From assembly GCA_018648605.1 (NCBI GenBank), contig JABGQU010000002.1:1-53228 (forward strand): a stretch of 53,228 nucleotides of DNA, given 5' to 3'. Positions 1-8,450 of the stretch are shown piece after piece. Positions within the stretch are counted from its first letter, which is position 1. Each line of letters opens with the position of its first letter. The position numbers and the translations under genes are program-made. The DNA comes from Anaerolineae bacterium. GTDB taxonomy: Bacteria; Chloroflexota; Anaerolineae; Anaerolineales; Villigracilaceae. The notes below the pieces were generated by a model. That model worked only from the letters and a program-made list of their open reading frames with translations. It was not told where the DNA came from and searched no databases.

Positions 1-133
1 AATGACTACCTCTGCAAGATATTAGCCGTTGGTATTTAGATGCAATCGCCCTGTTTTTAGTGTGGAGACCACTATGCCGATTGGTGTGCTATTATTTATC
101 AGCTCAAGTTGCTAATGCTTCTTGAAAATTTTA

Positions 134-161
134 TTGACTTCCCTATTTCTTGTGCTATAAT
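134..161 (+). promoter_or_regulatory. sigma70-type promoter of the rplU-rpmA-rpmE operon
   Basis: A -35 box TTGACT (134-139) and a perfect -10 box TATAAT (156-161) are separated by 16 bases. TGC just before the -10 makes it an extended -10. Transcription would start near 168, about 120 bases before the rplU start. It is the best consensus promoter in the window and fits strong ribosomal-protein expression. Confidence 0.8.
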
Positions 162-167
162 ACAGCC

Positions 168-289
168 CGTTAAGTCCCCGTCGATCTTTTTCGGGGGCAA
201 ATTTATGTAAACCCCAAGCTTTCCCGCACTCAGGCGCTGGGACGAAATGTTCTCGCAGGGGCTGCGGAAAAGTGAAGATTGGAGAAGAA
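168..289 (+). promoter_or_regulatory. structured 5' leader of rplU (possible L21 autoregulatory leader)
   Basis: The untranslated leader of about 120 nt contains a CCCCG/CGGGG stem (176-180 with 192-196) and a longer-range CCGCA/TGCGG pairing (224-228 with 263-267) just before the ribosome-binding site GGAGAAG at 281-287. In other bacteria L21 operons carry a leader bound by a ribosomal protein. Whether this leader does that is inference from position and pairing only. Confidence 0.35.
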
Positions 290-601
290 ATGAAATATGC
301 AATTGTAGAAAGTGGCGGCAAGCAGTATAAAGCCGTCGAAGGCAGTGTGATCGATGTGGATCGTCTGCCGGATGAAGAAGGTGCAAAGATCGAGCTTGAT
401 CGTGTCTTGATGATCGTCGACGGTGAAGAACACACTATTGGTACCCCTGAAGTAGATGGCGCAAAGATTGAAGCAACCATTACCTCACATTTTAAGGGAC
501 CAAAAATTATCGTCTTCAAGTATCACCCTAAGAAACGTTACCGCTTGAAAAAAGGTCATCGTCAGCAGTACACCCGCTTGTCGATTGAAAAAATTGGTTA
601 G
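290..601 (+). CDS. rplU: 50S ribosomal protein L21
   Basis: Structural protein of the large ribosomal subunit that binds 23S rRNA. The protein begins MKYAIVESGGKQYK, the typical L21 opening, and ends in the basic KRYRLKKGHRQQYT segment seen across the family. I chose ATG 290 and not the upstream GTG at 272, because GGAGAAG lies at the right distance before 290 and the resulting 103 aa is the normal L21 length. It is first in a three-gene ribosomal operon with L27 ten bases downstream, the usual bacterial order. The strong promoter at 134-161 and a structured leader precede it. Identification is very secure. Confidence 0.97.
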   Translation: MKYAIVESGGKQYKAVEGSVIDVDRLPDEEGAKIELDRVLMIVDGEEHTIGTPEVDGAKIEATITSHFKGPKIIVFKYHPKKRYRLKKGHRQQYTRLSIEKIG

Positions 602-610
602 GAGTGAATC

Positions 611-868
611 ATGGCACATAAAACTGGTGGCGGTTCAACCCGCAATGGTCGCGATAGTAAATCAAAACGCTTGGGTGTTAAAAAATATGCAGGCGAGCAC
701 GTGATTTCTGGCAATATTTTGGTTCGCCAGCGCGGCACAAAAATTAAACCTGGCAAAAATGTTGGGCTGGGTAAAGATCACACTATCTTCGCTGTTGTCG
801 AAGGTACGGTAATGTTTGATGTTACTCGTGGGCGCAAGCGTATTAACGTTGTTCCACTCGAGAGCTAG
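611..868 (+). CDS. rpmA: 50S ribosomal protein L27
   Basis: Large-subunit protein whose N-terminus reaches towards the peptidyl transferase centre. The 85 aa sequence starts [16 protein letters not shown] and carries the family signature [19 protein letters not shown]. It begins directly AHKTGGGS after Met, so it lacks the cleavable N-terminal extension found in Firmicutes L27. The gene follows rplU by nine bases with GGAG overlapping the rplU stop region, so the two are co-transcribed. Length and sequence are normal. Confidence 0.97.
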   Translation: MAHKTGGGSTRNGRDSKSKRLGVKKYAGEHVISGNILVRQRGTKIKPGKNVGLGKDHTIFAVVEGTVMFDVTRGRKRINVVPLES

Positions 869-892
869 TTCTCGTCGATAAAAGGAAAGAAA

Positions 893-1354
893 ATGAAGCC
901 CGATATTCACCCCACTTATTACTCAGAATCCACAGTGACTTGCGCTTCGTGCGGAAACACTTGGGAAACCGGTTCTACTCAGTCTGAAATCAAAACTGAA
1001 ATTTGTTCCAATTGCCATCCTTTTTATACTGGTGATTTGTATCGCATTGTTGATACCGAAGGTCAGGTTGATCGTTTCTACAAACGTTTGCAAGCTCGTG
1101 AAGAGTATGTCAAGGAGAAGAGTGCCAAAGAACAAGCGCTTGTTTCCCCAACTCGTGATATTGCAGAGTTAGAACTTGGCAAGCGTGCTACTGATTCTTT
1201 ATTAAAAGCTGGCATCACTAATGTTGGCGAATTCATGAAGAAATACAGCGAAGGCGAAAAAACAGTTTTGGCAATTTCTGGCTTTGGTCAGAAATCATTG
1301 ATCGATGCCAAAAAAGCGCTACGTGGCATGGGATACGAACTTCCCGAAGCCTAA
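893..1354 (+). CDS. rpmE: ribosomal protein L31 fused to an RNA polymerase alpha-CTD-like helix-hairpin-helix domain
   Basis: Residues 1-75 are a zinc-type L31: [10 protein letters not shown], then Cys17, Cys20, Cys38 and Cys41 as zinc ligands, and the conserved SNCHPFYTG and VDRFYKR stretches. Normal L31 ends near 70 aa. This one continues through a charged linker (about 76-90) into a domain of about 65 residues containing [19 protein letters not shown], then a predicted hairpin with [16 protein letters not shown]. That layout matches the C-terminal DNA-binding domain of RNA polymerase alpha (a helix-hairpin-helix fold). Position at the end of the L21-L27 operon supports a true ribosomal protein. 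The role of the extra domain is unknown; an rRNA-binding or transcription-translation coupling role would be speculation. Confidence 0.9.
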   Translation: MKPDIHPTYYSESTVTCASCGNTWETGSTQSEIKTEICSNCHPFYTGDLYRIVDTEGQVDRFYKRLQAREEYVKEKSAKEQALVSPTRDIAELELGKRATDSLLKAGITNVGEFMKKYSEGEKTVLAISGFGQKSLIDAKKALRGMGYELPEA

Positions 1355-1387
1355 GGCTTGCGCTAAAAATAATCTCAGGTACACTTA

Positions 1388-1421
1388 ATGGGCAGAAGCA
1401 TACGCATCTGCCCATTTTTTT
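1388..1421 (+). terminator. intrinsic terminator of the ribosomal protein operon
   Basis: A perfect 9-bp stem ATGGGCAGA/TCTGCCCAT (1388-1396 with 1407-1415), a 10-nt loop and a run of T through 1421 follow the L31 stop by about 33 bases. Confidence 0.9.
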
Positions 1422-1495
1422 ATAACTTGCCGAAAATGATCCCGCCGCCTTAAACGGGTTTTACTATACGGACAGACTTTAAAACGAGGAGAACA

Positions 1496-2065
1496 ATGAA
1501 GCATACAAAGGGATCTGTTGAAGTGATTACAGGCTCCATGTTTTGTGGAAAAACAGATGAGTTGATTCGGCGCCTGCGTCGAGCAACGATTGCCCGCCAA
1601 AAGGTGCAGGTTTTCAAGCCAGCCATAGATGTGCGTTACGCCGTTGAGAAAGTAACCTCCCATGCCGGGGCGGAATTTGACGCCTTGCCAATTGAAAACA
1701 GCCGTGAGATATTTAAACATCTCGATGATGATGTAACAGTCGTCGCGATTGACGAAGCGCAATTTTTTGATATGAATGTAGTTGCCGTTTCCAAAGAGTT
1801 GGCTGAAAAAGGCATCCGTGTGATTGTCGCTGGGTTAGATATGGATTTTCGCGCCGAGCCTTTCGGGCCTATGCCTGCAATCATGGCACAAGCTGAAGAA
1901 GTGCGTAAATTACGCGCGATCTGCATGGTTTGCGGTGAAGAGGCCAGTCGTACGCAGCGCCTTGTAAATGGGAAGCCTGCTCGCTATGATGATCCTATCG
2001 TCATTGTTGGCGCAGATGAGCTTTACGAAGCACGCTGTCGGAAAGATCATGAAGTGCCGCGTTAG
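1496..2065 (+). CDS. tdk: thymidine kinase (type II)
   Basis: Phosphorylates thymidine to dTMP with ATP in the cytoplasmic pyrimidine salvage pathway. The P-loop GSMFCGKT is at residues 13-20 and the catalytic glutamate lies in DEAQFF (Glu87). A structural zinc site is formed by Cys143, Cys146, Cys181 and probably His185; the last ligand is His, not Cys, in a variation known in the family. At 189 aa it has the usual length. The start at 1496 has a good AGGAG site about ten bases upstream. It opens a purine/pyrimidine salvage cluster with hpt eight bases downstream. Confidence 0.96.
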   Translation: MKHTKGSVEVITGSMFCGKTDELIRRLRRATIARQKVQVFKPAIDVRYAVEKVTSHAGAEFDALPIENSREIFKHLDDDVTVVAIDEAQFFDMNVVAVSKELAEKGIRVIVAGLDMDFRAEPFGPMPAIMAQAEEVRKLRAICMVCGEEASRTQRLVNGKPARYDDPIVIVGADELYEARCRKDHEVPR

Positions 2066-2073
2066 GAGAAGCT

Positions 2074-2634
2074 ATGATCGAAGACTATAAAAACTTTCTC
2101 AAAGAAATTCTGATAGATCGCAGCGAATTACAAGCACGGATCGCCGAACTCGGCGAAGAGATCAGCCGAGATTACAAGGGCAAAGAATTATTAATGGTCT
2201 GCATTTTGCGTGGCGGTGTTTTTTTTACCGTTGATCTAATGAAAAATGTCGATATCCCACACAAAGTTGAATTCATGGCGATCTCTTCCTACGGCGCTGG
2301 TGCACGCGAATCGACTGGTGATGTACGTATTACCTTCGACCTTCAAATCAATATTCGCGGCAAGCATGTTCTGCTGGTCGAAGATATCATTGATAGCGGA
2401 CATACCCTCGCCTCTGTAATTGAAAAACTCTCTGTTCAAGCTCCGGCATCCCTGGAGATCTGCGCATTGCTCGACAAAGCCTCTCGTCGCGAAGTCGATG
2501 TTCCCATCAAATATCGCGGATTCAACATCGAAGACAAATTCGTCTTTGGCTACGGGCTGGATATTGATGATTATTTTCGCGGATTGCCTTTTATCGGCGT
2601 TGTAGACTTGGACAAATACGAGCCTGCCGAGTAA
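2074..2634 (+). CDS. hpt: hypoxanthine phosphoribosyltransferase
   Basis: Salvages hypoxanthine or guanine by transferring them to PRPP, giving IMP or GMP. The PRPP-binding loop VLLVEDIIDSGHTL is at residues 99-112 and the conserved LRGG at 46-49. The C-terminus has the expected FVFGYGLDIDDYFRGLPFIG segment around the metal- and base-binding site. Length of 186 aa is normal. It follows tdk by eight bases, and a GGAG site overlaps the end of tdk, so the two salvage genes are co-translated; the nucleotidyltransferase gene starts five bases after its stop. Confidence 0.96.
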   Translation: MIEDYKNFLKEILIDRSELQARIAELGEEISRDYKGKELLMVCILRGGVFFTVDLMKNVDIPHKVEFMAISSYGAGARESTGDVRITFDLQINIRGKHVLLVEDIIDSGHTLASVIEKLSVQAPASLEICALLDKASRREVDVPIKYRGFNIEDKFVFGYGLDIDDYFRGLPFIGVVDLDKYEPAE

Positions 2635-2638
2635 AAAA

Positions 2639-4336
2639 ATGACTACACAGCAACCAGCATCTGGAGTAGAAAAGGGGAGTGCGAAATCTCCTTATGCCGG
2701 GCGCTGGGTTGCTCGCTTACGCGGCAAGATCATTGCGCATGGCGGCACACCTGCGCAAGCTCTCCATGCCGCAAAACAGGCTTGCCCCAAAGAAAAACCT
2801 GAAATCACCTATATGCCTTCTCCTGAAACCCTTGTTAAATCCTCGCTTCTCCCCGCAATTGTGGACGCTTTGCCACAAGATCAACCCCTCTATTTGATCG
2901 GAGGGGCAGTCCGTGACGCCTTACTTGGACAGGTGAGTCACGACCTTGATTTTGGATTGCCTCCGCGCAAAGGAGCAGTAGATAACGCCCTAAAAGTTGC
3001 CCGCCGCATCGCCAATAAAATTGGAGCAGCCTACTACCCGCTAGATAGCGAACGCGGCGCAGCGCGCCTCGTCCTTATCCATGAAGACGGCACGCGCGAC
3101 ATTCTCGATTTTGCCGCCTTTCGTGGAGACGATCTCGAAACAGACTTACGTGGGCGTGACTTCACTCTCAACGCCATCGCTCTGGATGTGCGCACCCAGC
3201 AACTCTTCGATCCACTTAACGGAGCGAATGATCTGCGTGCCAAAACCTTACGTGCTTGCTCCCCAACCAGTTTAAGCGATGACCCGATCCGCGTTTTACG
3301 AGCGATCCGCTTGGCAGCTTCTTATGGTTTTCGCATTTTGCCAGAAACGCGCCAGGCAATGAAAGCTGCGATCCCGGCCCTTTCGAAAACATCCGCTGAA
3401 CGACGCAGGGATGAACTTTTCCGTATTTTAGAAGGCAAACAGCCCGCAACCGCTATACGCGCGTTAGAAATGCTTGGTGTCTTACCTGAAGTCTTCCCTG
3501 AGTTGCCAGCCCTAAAGGACGTTGCGCAACCCTCCCCACATGTGGATGATGTTTGGGCGCATACGCTCAACACTTTGCGACACTTGGAGAATATCCTTTC
3601 TGCGCTTTCTCCCGAGTACGATTCAAGCAAAGCATCTGAATTTTATAATGGCTTGCTAGTCCTGCGTTTGGGGCGTTATCGCGAGCAGTTTGATGCTCAC
3701 TTTGCTGATGGCCTAACCGCTGATCGCTCTATCTTTGGATTACTCTTTTTTGCGGCCTTATATCACGATGTTGCTAAACCGCTGAAGAGTGAGACGGGTG
3801 AAGATGGGCGCATCCGCTTTTGGGGGCATGATGCTGAAGGTGCAGAGATGGCAGCAGACCGGATGCGCAGCCTCCATTTGAGTAACGACGAAACAGATCG
3901 GGTGAAGCGGGTTATTGGTAACCACATGCGCATCCACTCAATGACGAATCGATTCTTGGATGAACGGAAGCAACCCTCCCGGCGTGCGATTTACCGATTC
4001 TTCCGTGATACGCGTGAAGCAGGCGTGGACTTGGTCCTGCTCTCGTTAGCCGATCTTCGTGCTACCTATGAGCATACCCTTCCTGAATCCCTCTGGAAAG
4101 CAGAATTGGACGTTTGCCGGATCCTGCTTGAAAATCTTTGGGAACATCCCGCTGAGGTGGTAAAGCCGCCCAGTTTTCTTAATGGCCATGAGGTCATGCA
4201 AGCTTTTGAGCTGTCTCCCAGCCCTTTGGTAGGCGCCTTGCTTGAAGCGATCCGAGAGGCGCAGGCAATGGGCGATGTGTCTGATAAAGATGAAGCACTG
4301 GTTTTCGCGAGCAACTGGTTGAAAAAAGAAAACTAG
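2639..4336 (+). CDS. CCA-adding/poly(A) polymerase family nucleotidyltransferase with HD domain and N-terminal DUF5678-like domain
   Basis: Class II nucleotidyltransferase family that adds CCA to tRNA 3' ends or A-tails RNA. After a DUF5678-like module at about residues 18-60 (GRWVARLRGKIIAHGG, ending in a YMP motif), the catalytic head has GGAVRD at 89-94 and the metal-binding DLD at 102-104. The DDPIRVLRAIRLA motif of the family is near residue 218. An HD phosphohydrolase domain follows (HD at about 376-377). The 565 aa length is above the usual 400-480 because of the front module and long C-terminus. CCA versus poly(A) specificity cannot be told by eye; CCA addition is more likely if no other copy exists. 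A hairpin with TGCTCTGTG/CGCAGAGCA arms (4366-4399) lies downstream. Confidence 0.88.
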   Translation: MTTQQPASGVEKGSAKSPYAGRWVARLRGKIIAHGGTPAQALHAAKQACPKEKPEITYMPSPETLVKSSLLPAIVDALPQDQPLYLIGGAVRDALLGQVSHDLDFGLPPRKGAVDNALKVARRIANKIGAAYYPLDSERGAARLVLIHEDGTRDILDFAAFRGDDLETDLRGRDFTLNAIALDVRTQQLFDPLNGANDLRAKTLRACSPTSLSDDPIRVLRAIRLAASYGFRILPETRQAMKAAIPALSKTSAERRRDELFRILEGKQPATAIRALEMLGVLPEVFPELPALKDVAQPSPHVDDVWAHTLNTLRHLENILSALSPEYDSSKASEFYNGLLVLRLGRYREQFDAHFADGLTADRSIFGLLFFAALYHDVAKPLKSETGEDGRIRFWGHDAEGAEMAADRMRSLHLSNDETDRVKRVIGNHMRIHSMTNRFLDERKQPSRRAIYRFFRDTREAGVDLVLLSLADLRATYEHTLPESLWKAELDVCRILLENLWEHPAEVVKPPSFLNGHEVMQAFELSPSPLVGALLEAIREAQAMGDVSDKDEALVFASNWLKKEN

Positions 4337-4444
4337 AAGGACTTACGCATATTTTAGATTCTAGGTGCTCTGTGTTGGTACTGATTGCATCGCAGAGCAT
4401 TACAGCAAGGAAAATGAGTATTTTGCATAAGCTCGAGTTAAATG

Positions 4445-4478
4445 AAAGGAGCACAACCTCTGGTTGTGCTCCTTTTTA
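4445..4478 (+). terminator. intrinsic terminator after the salvage/nucleotidyltransferase cluster
   Basis: A perfect 14-bp stem (4445-4458 with 4462-4475) around a TCT loop is followed by Ts. It ends only 13 bases before the stop of the convergent response regulator, and the A-rich left flank could make it work in both directions. Confidence 0.9.
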
Positions 4479-4490
4479 TAAAAAATAGGC

Positions 4491-4901
4491 TTACGAAAAT
4501 ACCGGGTTTATAGCGGGAGGTAGCGGGCCTAATTGGCTTGTGCTACGACGAGCAAGGTTTTTGATATGGGCTACGAGAATGCTGCTGGGTACAGGTTTAA
4601 TGAGGTAATCGTCTGCCCCTGCGTCAAGCGCGCTGGCGACCAAGCCTGGGTTATTAAGGGCAGAGAGTACGACAATGGGTATGTTGCTGAAAGAGCGTAT
4701 TCTTTTGCAAACTTCCCAGCCGTCCATGGCTGGCATCATTAGATCTAAGAGGACAATATCGGGGTTCCTTTTTTTAAGCAAGTCAATCCCCTCCAGCCCG
4801 CTGTTGGCAGTGATGATTTCGAATCGATGAGTTTGCAAGAGCAGCGTGAGCAACTCTGTCATAGCAATGTCGTCGTCAATGGCTAGTACTTTGATAGGCA
4901 T
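4491..4901 (-). CDS. stand-alone response regulator receiver protein
   Basis: Single-domain two-component receiver (CheY-like). With the start at 4901 the 136 aa protein shows the acidic pair Asp10/Asp11, the phospho-acceptor Asp53 in LLDLMMPAMDG, Ser80 in the Thr/Ser position and Lys102 in the KP motif. The last 20 residues are a Pro-rich tail without an output domain. I prefer ATG 4901 over the upstream TTG at 4919 because GGCGGAGAAA sits 5-14 bases before it. No histidine kinase is adjacent, so its partner is unknown. It is divergent from ppdK across 225 bases. Confidence 0.9.
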   Translation of the reverse strand: MPIKVLAIDDDIAMTELLTLLLQTHRFEIITANSGLEGIDLLKKRNPDIVLLDLMMPAMDGWEVCKRIRSFSNIPIVVLSALNNPGLVASALDAGADDYLIKPVPSSILVAHIKNLARRSTSQLGPLPPAINPVFS

Positions 4902-5126
4902 AAAATTTCTCCGCCCCAATTATGCTCTAAAAAGGAGTTGTCGGACTTTTCAACCAGTTAACAAATAGGAAAGGTTCGGGTAACCTCGCGAAAATAGTTA
5001 AAAATAAGCATGTTTTTTTCTGATTTTAGTCACTCATCAAGAAAAAGCCCTTGTGGTAAACTATCGCTTGGTTATTTTTGAAGTTAATATGATGCAATTT
5101 TTCCCACTGTTATAAGGAGATTTATA

Positions 5127-7859
5127 ATGCAAAAATGGGTATATACATTCGGTGAGATCGCCGAAGCAGAAGAGTACGCTGGCAATTGGGAAGGTGTTCG
5201 CAGCTTGCTTGGAGGTAAAGGTGCAAACCTTGCCGAAATGACACGAATTGGTGTTCCTGTCCCCCCTGGGTTCACTGCATCGACCGAAGCCTGCCTGGCT
5301 TACCTTGAAGCTGGTAACGAATTCCCTGAAGGACTTTGGGAGCAAGAGTTGGTTGCCATGAAGACAACCGAAGAACTAACTGGTAAAAAATTTGGTGATG
5401 CAACAAACCCGCTTTTGGTTTCTTGTCGCTCGGGCGCCAAGTTCTCCATGCCTGGCATGATGGACACTGTTCTCAATCTTGGTATGAATGATAAAGTTGC
5501 TGAAAGCATGGTCGAAATGACAAACGATGCTCGCTTTGTCTACGATGCTTATCGTCGTCTTGTGCAGATGTTTGGCTCGGTCGTCCTTGGTGTTGACGAC
5601 GAGAAATATGAACATGTTATCGATCAGCACAAGGAAGAAAAAGGTTATAGCAGTGATACCGACATGACCGCTGAAGACTGGAAGGCAATGACCGAAGCAT
5701 TTAAGGTTGTTACTACAGAGGCTGGCTTTGAGTTTCCCCAAGATTCTTATGAGCAATTGAAAAAAGCGACCGAAGCTGTTTTCAGCTCTTGGAATGGCAA
5801 GCGTGCGATTGATTATCGTAATGCTGCTGATATTTCTCACGATCTGGGTACTGCTGTAAATATCCAGACAATGGTTTTCGGGAACATGGATAACTCTGGT
5901 ACCGGTGTTGCTTTCACCCGCAACCCATCTACAGGCGAGAACGTCAACTGGGGCGAATATCTAATGAACGCCCAAGGTGAAGATGTTGTCGCCGGTATCC
6001 GCAATGCAAAACAAATTGCAGAAATGAAAGGCGAACTCCCCGAAGCCTATGCAGATTTCATCGCCGTTTGCGACAAACTCGAAGCTCATTATCGTGATCT
6101 GCAAGATGTTGAATTCACTGTAGAGCATGGCAAACTCTGGATGCTCCAAACTCGTGATGGTAAACGCACCGCAAAAGCTGCTGTAACAGTCGCTGTTGAT
6201 ATGGCAAATGAAGGTCTCATCTCTAAGGAAGAAGCTGTCTTGCGTGTGAAACCTGAACAGGTAGATACCCTTCTCCATCCCCAATTTGTTGAAGCCGCTA
6301 AACGTGCCGCTGACGAAGCCGGCAAGATGTTCGCCACCGGCGTAAATGCCTCCCCGGGGGCATCTGTTGGGCGTGTATATTTCGATGCTGACACAGCCGA
6401 AGCGAAAGCCAAAGAAGAAGGGCAAGACGTTATCATGGTGCGCCCCTTCACCAAACCGGATGATGTTCACGGTATGCTCGCAGCCAAAGGTATTCTCACC
6501 AGCGAAGGTGGAGCAACATCCCACGCGGCAGTTGTAGCACGTCAATTCGGTATTCCCTGTGTTGTTGGTGCATCCTCTGTTCGTATTGATGGTGAAAATC
6601 TTCAATTCACTTCTAATGGTGTGACCGTCTCCGAAGGTGATTGGATTTCCGTAGATGGCACAACTGGCGAAGTTTTCCTGGGCAAAATTGAATCCGTTGC
6701 CCCATCTTTGGAAGAACAGACCGATCTCCTCACACTGCTTACTTGGGCTGACGAAATTGCCGCAACTGAAGGCGTTCGTGTTGCTAAAGCAGAAGGTTAT
6801 CCCACAAAAGGTTTGCAAGTTTGGGCAAATGCTGATTATCCCGAAGATGCCCGTCGTGCCCGCTCTTATGGGGCACAAGGTATTGGTCTCTGCCGTACCG
6901 AGCATATGTTTTTCGAGCCGGAGCGTCTTCCTATCGTTCAAGAGATGATCCTCGCCGGCGATGACGTTGCCACACGTCAAGCATGCCTCGACAAATTACT
7001 CCCCTATCAACGTTCCGATTTTGACGGTCTCTTTGAAGCGATGAGCGGCTACCCCGTTATCATCCGTCTCATTGATCCCCCGCTGCACGAGTTCATGCCC
7101 GACGAGCGCGAATTGCTCGAAGACGTGATCGGCGCACGCATCAAAGGCGAAGACGCTGCTGAAAAAGAAGCACTCCTCGCCGACATTGAGAGCCTGCACG
7201 AAAGCAACCCAATGATGGGATTGCGCGGTGTCCGCCTGAGCGTGATGATGCCCCAAATCGTCTCCATGCAAGTTCGTGCTATTTTCGAAGCAGCCGCCGA
7301 CGTAAAATTGCGTGGCTTCGAGCCGCACCCCGAAGTCATGATCCCGCTTACAGGTCATGTCAACGAATTGCACTTCATCCAGCCCAAACTGGAAGAGATC
7401 GCAGCTGATGTGATGAAAGCCAAAGGTGTTGAATTTACTTATAAATTCGGCACCATGATCGAAATTCCCCGCGCTGGTCTGACCGCGGACGAGATCGCTA
7501 AAACCGCCGAATTCTTCTCCTTTGGCACCAACGATCTGACCCAATTCACCTTCGGCTACAGTCGTGATGATGCCGAGCGCAACTTCCTCGTCAAATACGT
7601 CGAAGATGGCATCTTGCCGGTAAATCCCTTTCAGACCATTGACCGCCCTGGTGTTGGTCAACTAATGGACATTTCCGTCACAAAGGGTCGCGCTGCTCGC
7701 CCAACACTTGAATGTGGCATCTGTGGCGAACACGGTGGCGATCCCAGTTCTATCGACTGGTGTCACCAAATTGGCTTGAACTATGTTTCTTGCTCCCCCT
7801 TCCGTGTGCCGATCGCACGTTTGGCAGCAGGACACGCCGCGCTAGAACATCGCGCATAG
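5127..7859 (+). CDS. ppdK: pyruvate, phosphate dikinase
   Basis: Interconverts pyruvate + ATP + phosphate with phosphoenolpyruvate + AMP + pyrophosphate, acting in glycolysis or gluconeogenesis. The N-terminal ATP-grasp domain begins with GGKGANLAEM; the swivelling phosphohistidine domain has GGATSHAAVVAR with catalytic His466; the C-terminal PEP/pyruvate barrel carries LECGICGEHGG with the active-site cysteines 863/866. At 910 aa it is slightly longer than the usual 870-880. A good AAGGAG site precedes the ATG by about eight bases. Single-gene transcription unit, closed by a clear terminator. The identification is secure. Confidence 0.97.
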   Translation: MQKWVYTFGEIAEAEEYAGNWEGVRSLLGGKGANLAEMTRIGVPVPPGFTASTEACLAYLEAGNEFPEGLWEQELVAMKTTEELTGKKFGDATNPLLVSCRSGAKFSMPGMMDTVLNLGMNDKVAESMVEMTNDARFVYDAYRRLVQMFGSVVLGVDDEKYEHVIDQHKEEKGYSSDTDMTAEDWKAMTEAFKVVTTEAGFEFPQDSYEQLKKATEAVFSSWNGKRAIDYRNAADISHDLGTAVNIQTMVFGNMDNSGTGVAFTRNPSTGENVNWGEYLMNAQGEDVVAGIRNAKQIAEMKGELPEAYADFIAVCDKLEAHYRDLQDVEFTVEHGKLWMLQTRDGKRTAKAAVTVAVDMANEGLISKEEAVLRVKPEQVDTLLHPQFVEAAKRAADEAGKMFATGVNASPGASVGRVYFDADTAEAKAKEEGQDVIMVRPFTKPDDVHGMLAAKGILTSEGGATSHAAVVARQFGIPCVVGASSVRIDGENLQFTSNGVTVSEGDWISVDGTTGEVFLGKIESVAPSLEEQTDLLTLLTWADEIAATEGVRVAKAEGYPTKGLQVWANADYPEDARRARSYGAQGIGLCRTEHMFFEPERLPIVQEMILAGDDVATRQACLDKLLPYQRSDFDGLFEAMSGYPVIIRLIDPPLHEFMPDERELLEDVIGARIKGEDAAEKEALLADIESLHESNPMMGLRGVRLSVMMPQIVSMQVRAIFEAAADVKLRGFEPHPEVMIPLTGHVNELHFIQPKLEEIAADVMKAKGVEFTYKFGTMIEIPRAGLTADEIAKTAEFFSFGTNDLTQFTFGYSRDDAERNFLVKYVEDGILPVNPFQTIDRPGVGQLMDISVTKGRAARPTLECGICGEHGGDPSSIDWCHQIGLNYVSCSPFRVPIARLAAGHAALEHRA

Positions 7860-7880
7860 TTTTGTAAAAAAAGAACACCG

Positions 7881-7920
7881 AAGCCCCAGCACCTTATGGA
7901 TGTTTGGGGCTTTTTTCTTT
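7881..7920 (+). terminator. intrinsic terminator of ppdK
   Basis: AAGCCCCA (7881-7888) pairs with TGGGGCTT (7905-7912), followed by an unbroken T run, 21 bases after the ppdK stop. Confidence 0.9.
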
Positions 7921-7965
7921 TCTCAAAAATGGGCTACAATTCTTTCATCCACGTAGAGGAGGCTT

Positions 7966-8405
7966 ATGCAGAACTTCACTTTTTTGCTGAAATCTACATA
8001 AACACAACCCAGTGCATGTGCTGGATTTTTTAGCAGATCTGTCGCAGCATGCCCTAATCTACCCTCTGGTCGTATCCGTTGAAGAACTCGAGGTGCCAGA
8101 AGAGCAGTTTCGCCGTTATCGCATTACGGATCGTGTGCGGATGGAGCCTTTCAAGTTCAAAGTCAGTTACGAAGCCGATATTTGGCGGACACAGGCTGGA
8201 GATTTGCGCTCAATCGCGCGCCGATCTCCAGGAATTATCTTGCATAACACCACGAGTGCCATACCTAAAGGAGATGGAACGCTCTTGTGGGAAGAGGTCT
8301 CCGTTAAAGCACCATTTCTTCTGGGAAAAAATTGTGTTCCACCAAACACGCAAATCGCATAAAAAAATCTTCGAGTGTCTAAAAGAGTTTCTTGAAGCAG
8401 AGTAA
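7966..8405 (+). pseudogene. SRPBCC-family protein gene with three single-base frameshifts
   Basis: Pieces of one SRPBCC (START-like hydrophobic ligand-binding) protein lie in three frames: MQNFTF (from ATG 7966), AEIYINTT (from 7986), HVLDFLADLSQHALIYPLVV through KAPFLLGK (8012 to about 8330), and HQTRKSHKKIFECLKEFLEA to the stop at 8405. Rejoining them needs one extra T in the T run at 7980-7985, one extra C in the CCC at 8008-8010 and one A fewer in the A6 run near 8327. All three indels are in homopolymers, so either a decaying gene or uncorrected long-read errors fits. A strong GAGGAGG site before 7966 remains. Restored, the protein would be about 146 aa. Confidence 0.8.
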
Positions 8406-8410
8406 ACAAG

Positions 8411-8437
8411 AAAAAAGCGGCAAAATGCCGCTTTTTT
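8411..8437. terminator. bidirectional terminator between convergent genes
   Basis: AAGCGGCA (8415-8422) and TGCCGCTT (8426-8433) form a tight hairpin with an AAA loop, flanked by six As on the left and Ts on the right, so it can end transcription on both strands (the SRPBCC gene and the lipoprotein at 8451). Confidence 0.9.
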
Positions 8438-8450
8438 CTTACATCAATTT

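Noticed and set aside
5961-6980. Long open frame on the minus strand under ppdK
   Set aside because: Antisense of a clearly coding gene; the translation is low in sense and rich in Cys/Phe/Asn as expected from a shadow frame.
7966-8405. Programmed frameshifting in the SRPBCC gene
   Set aside because: Three shifts in two directions without a slippery-site and stimulator arrangement make programming implausible.
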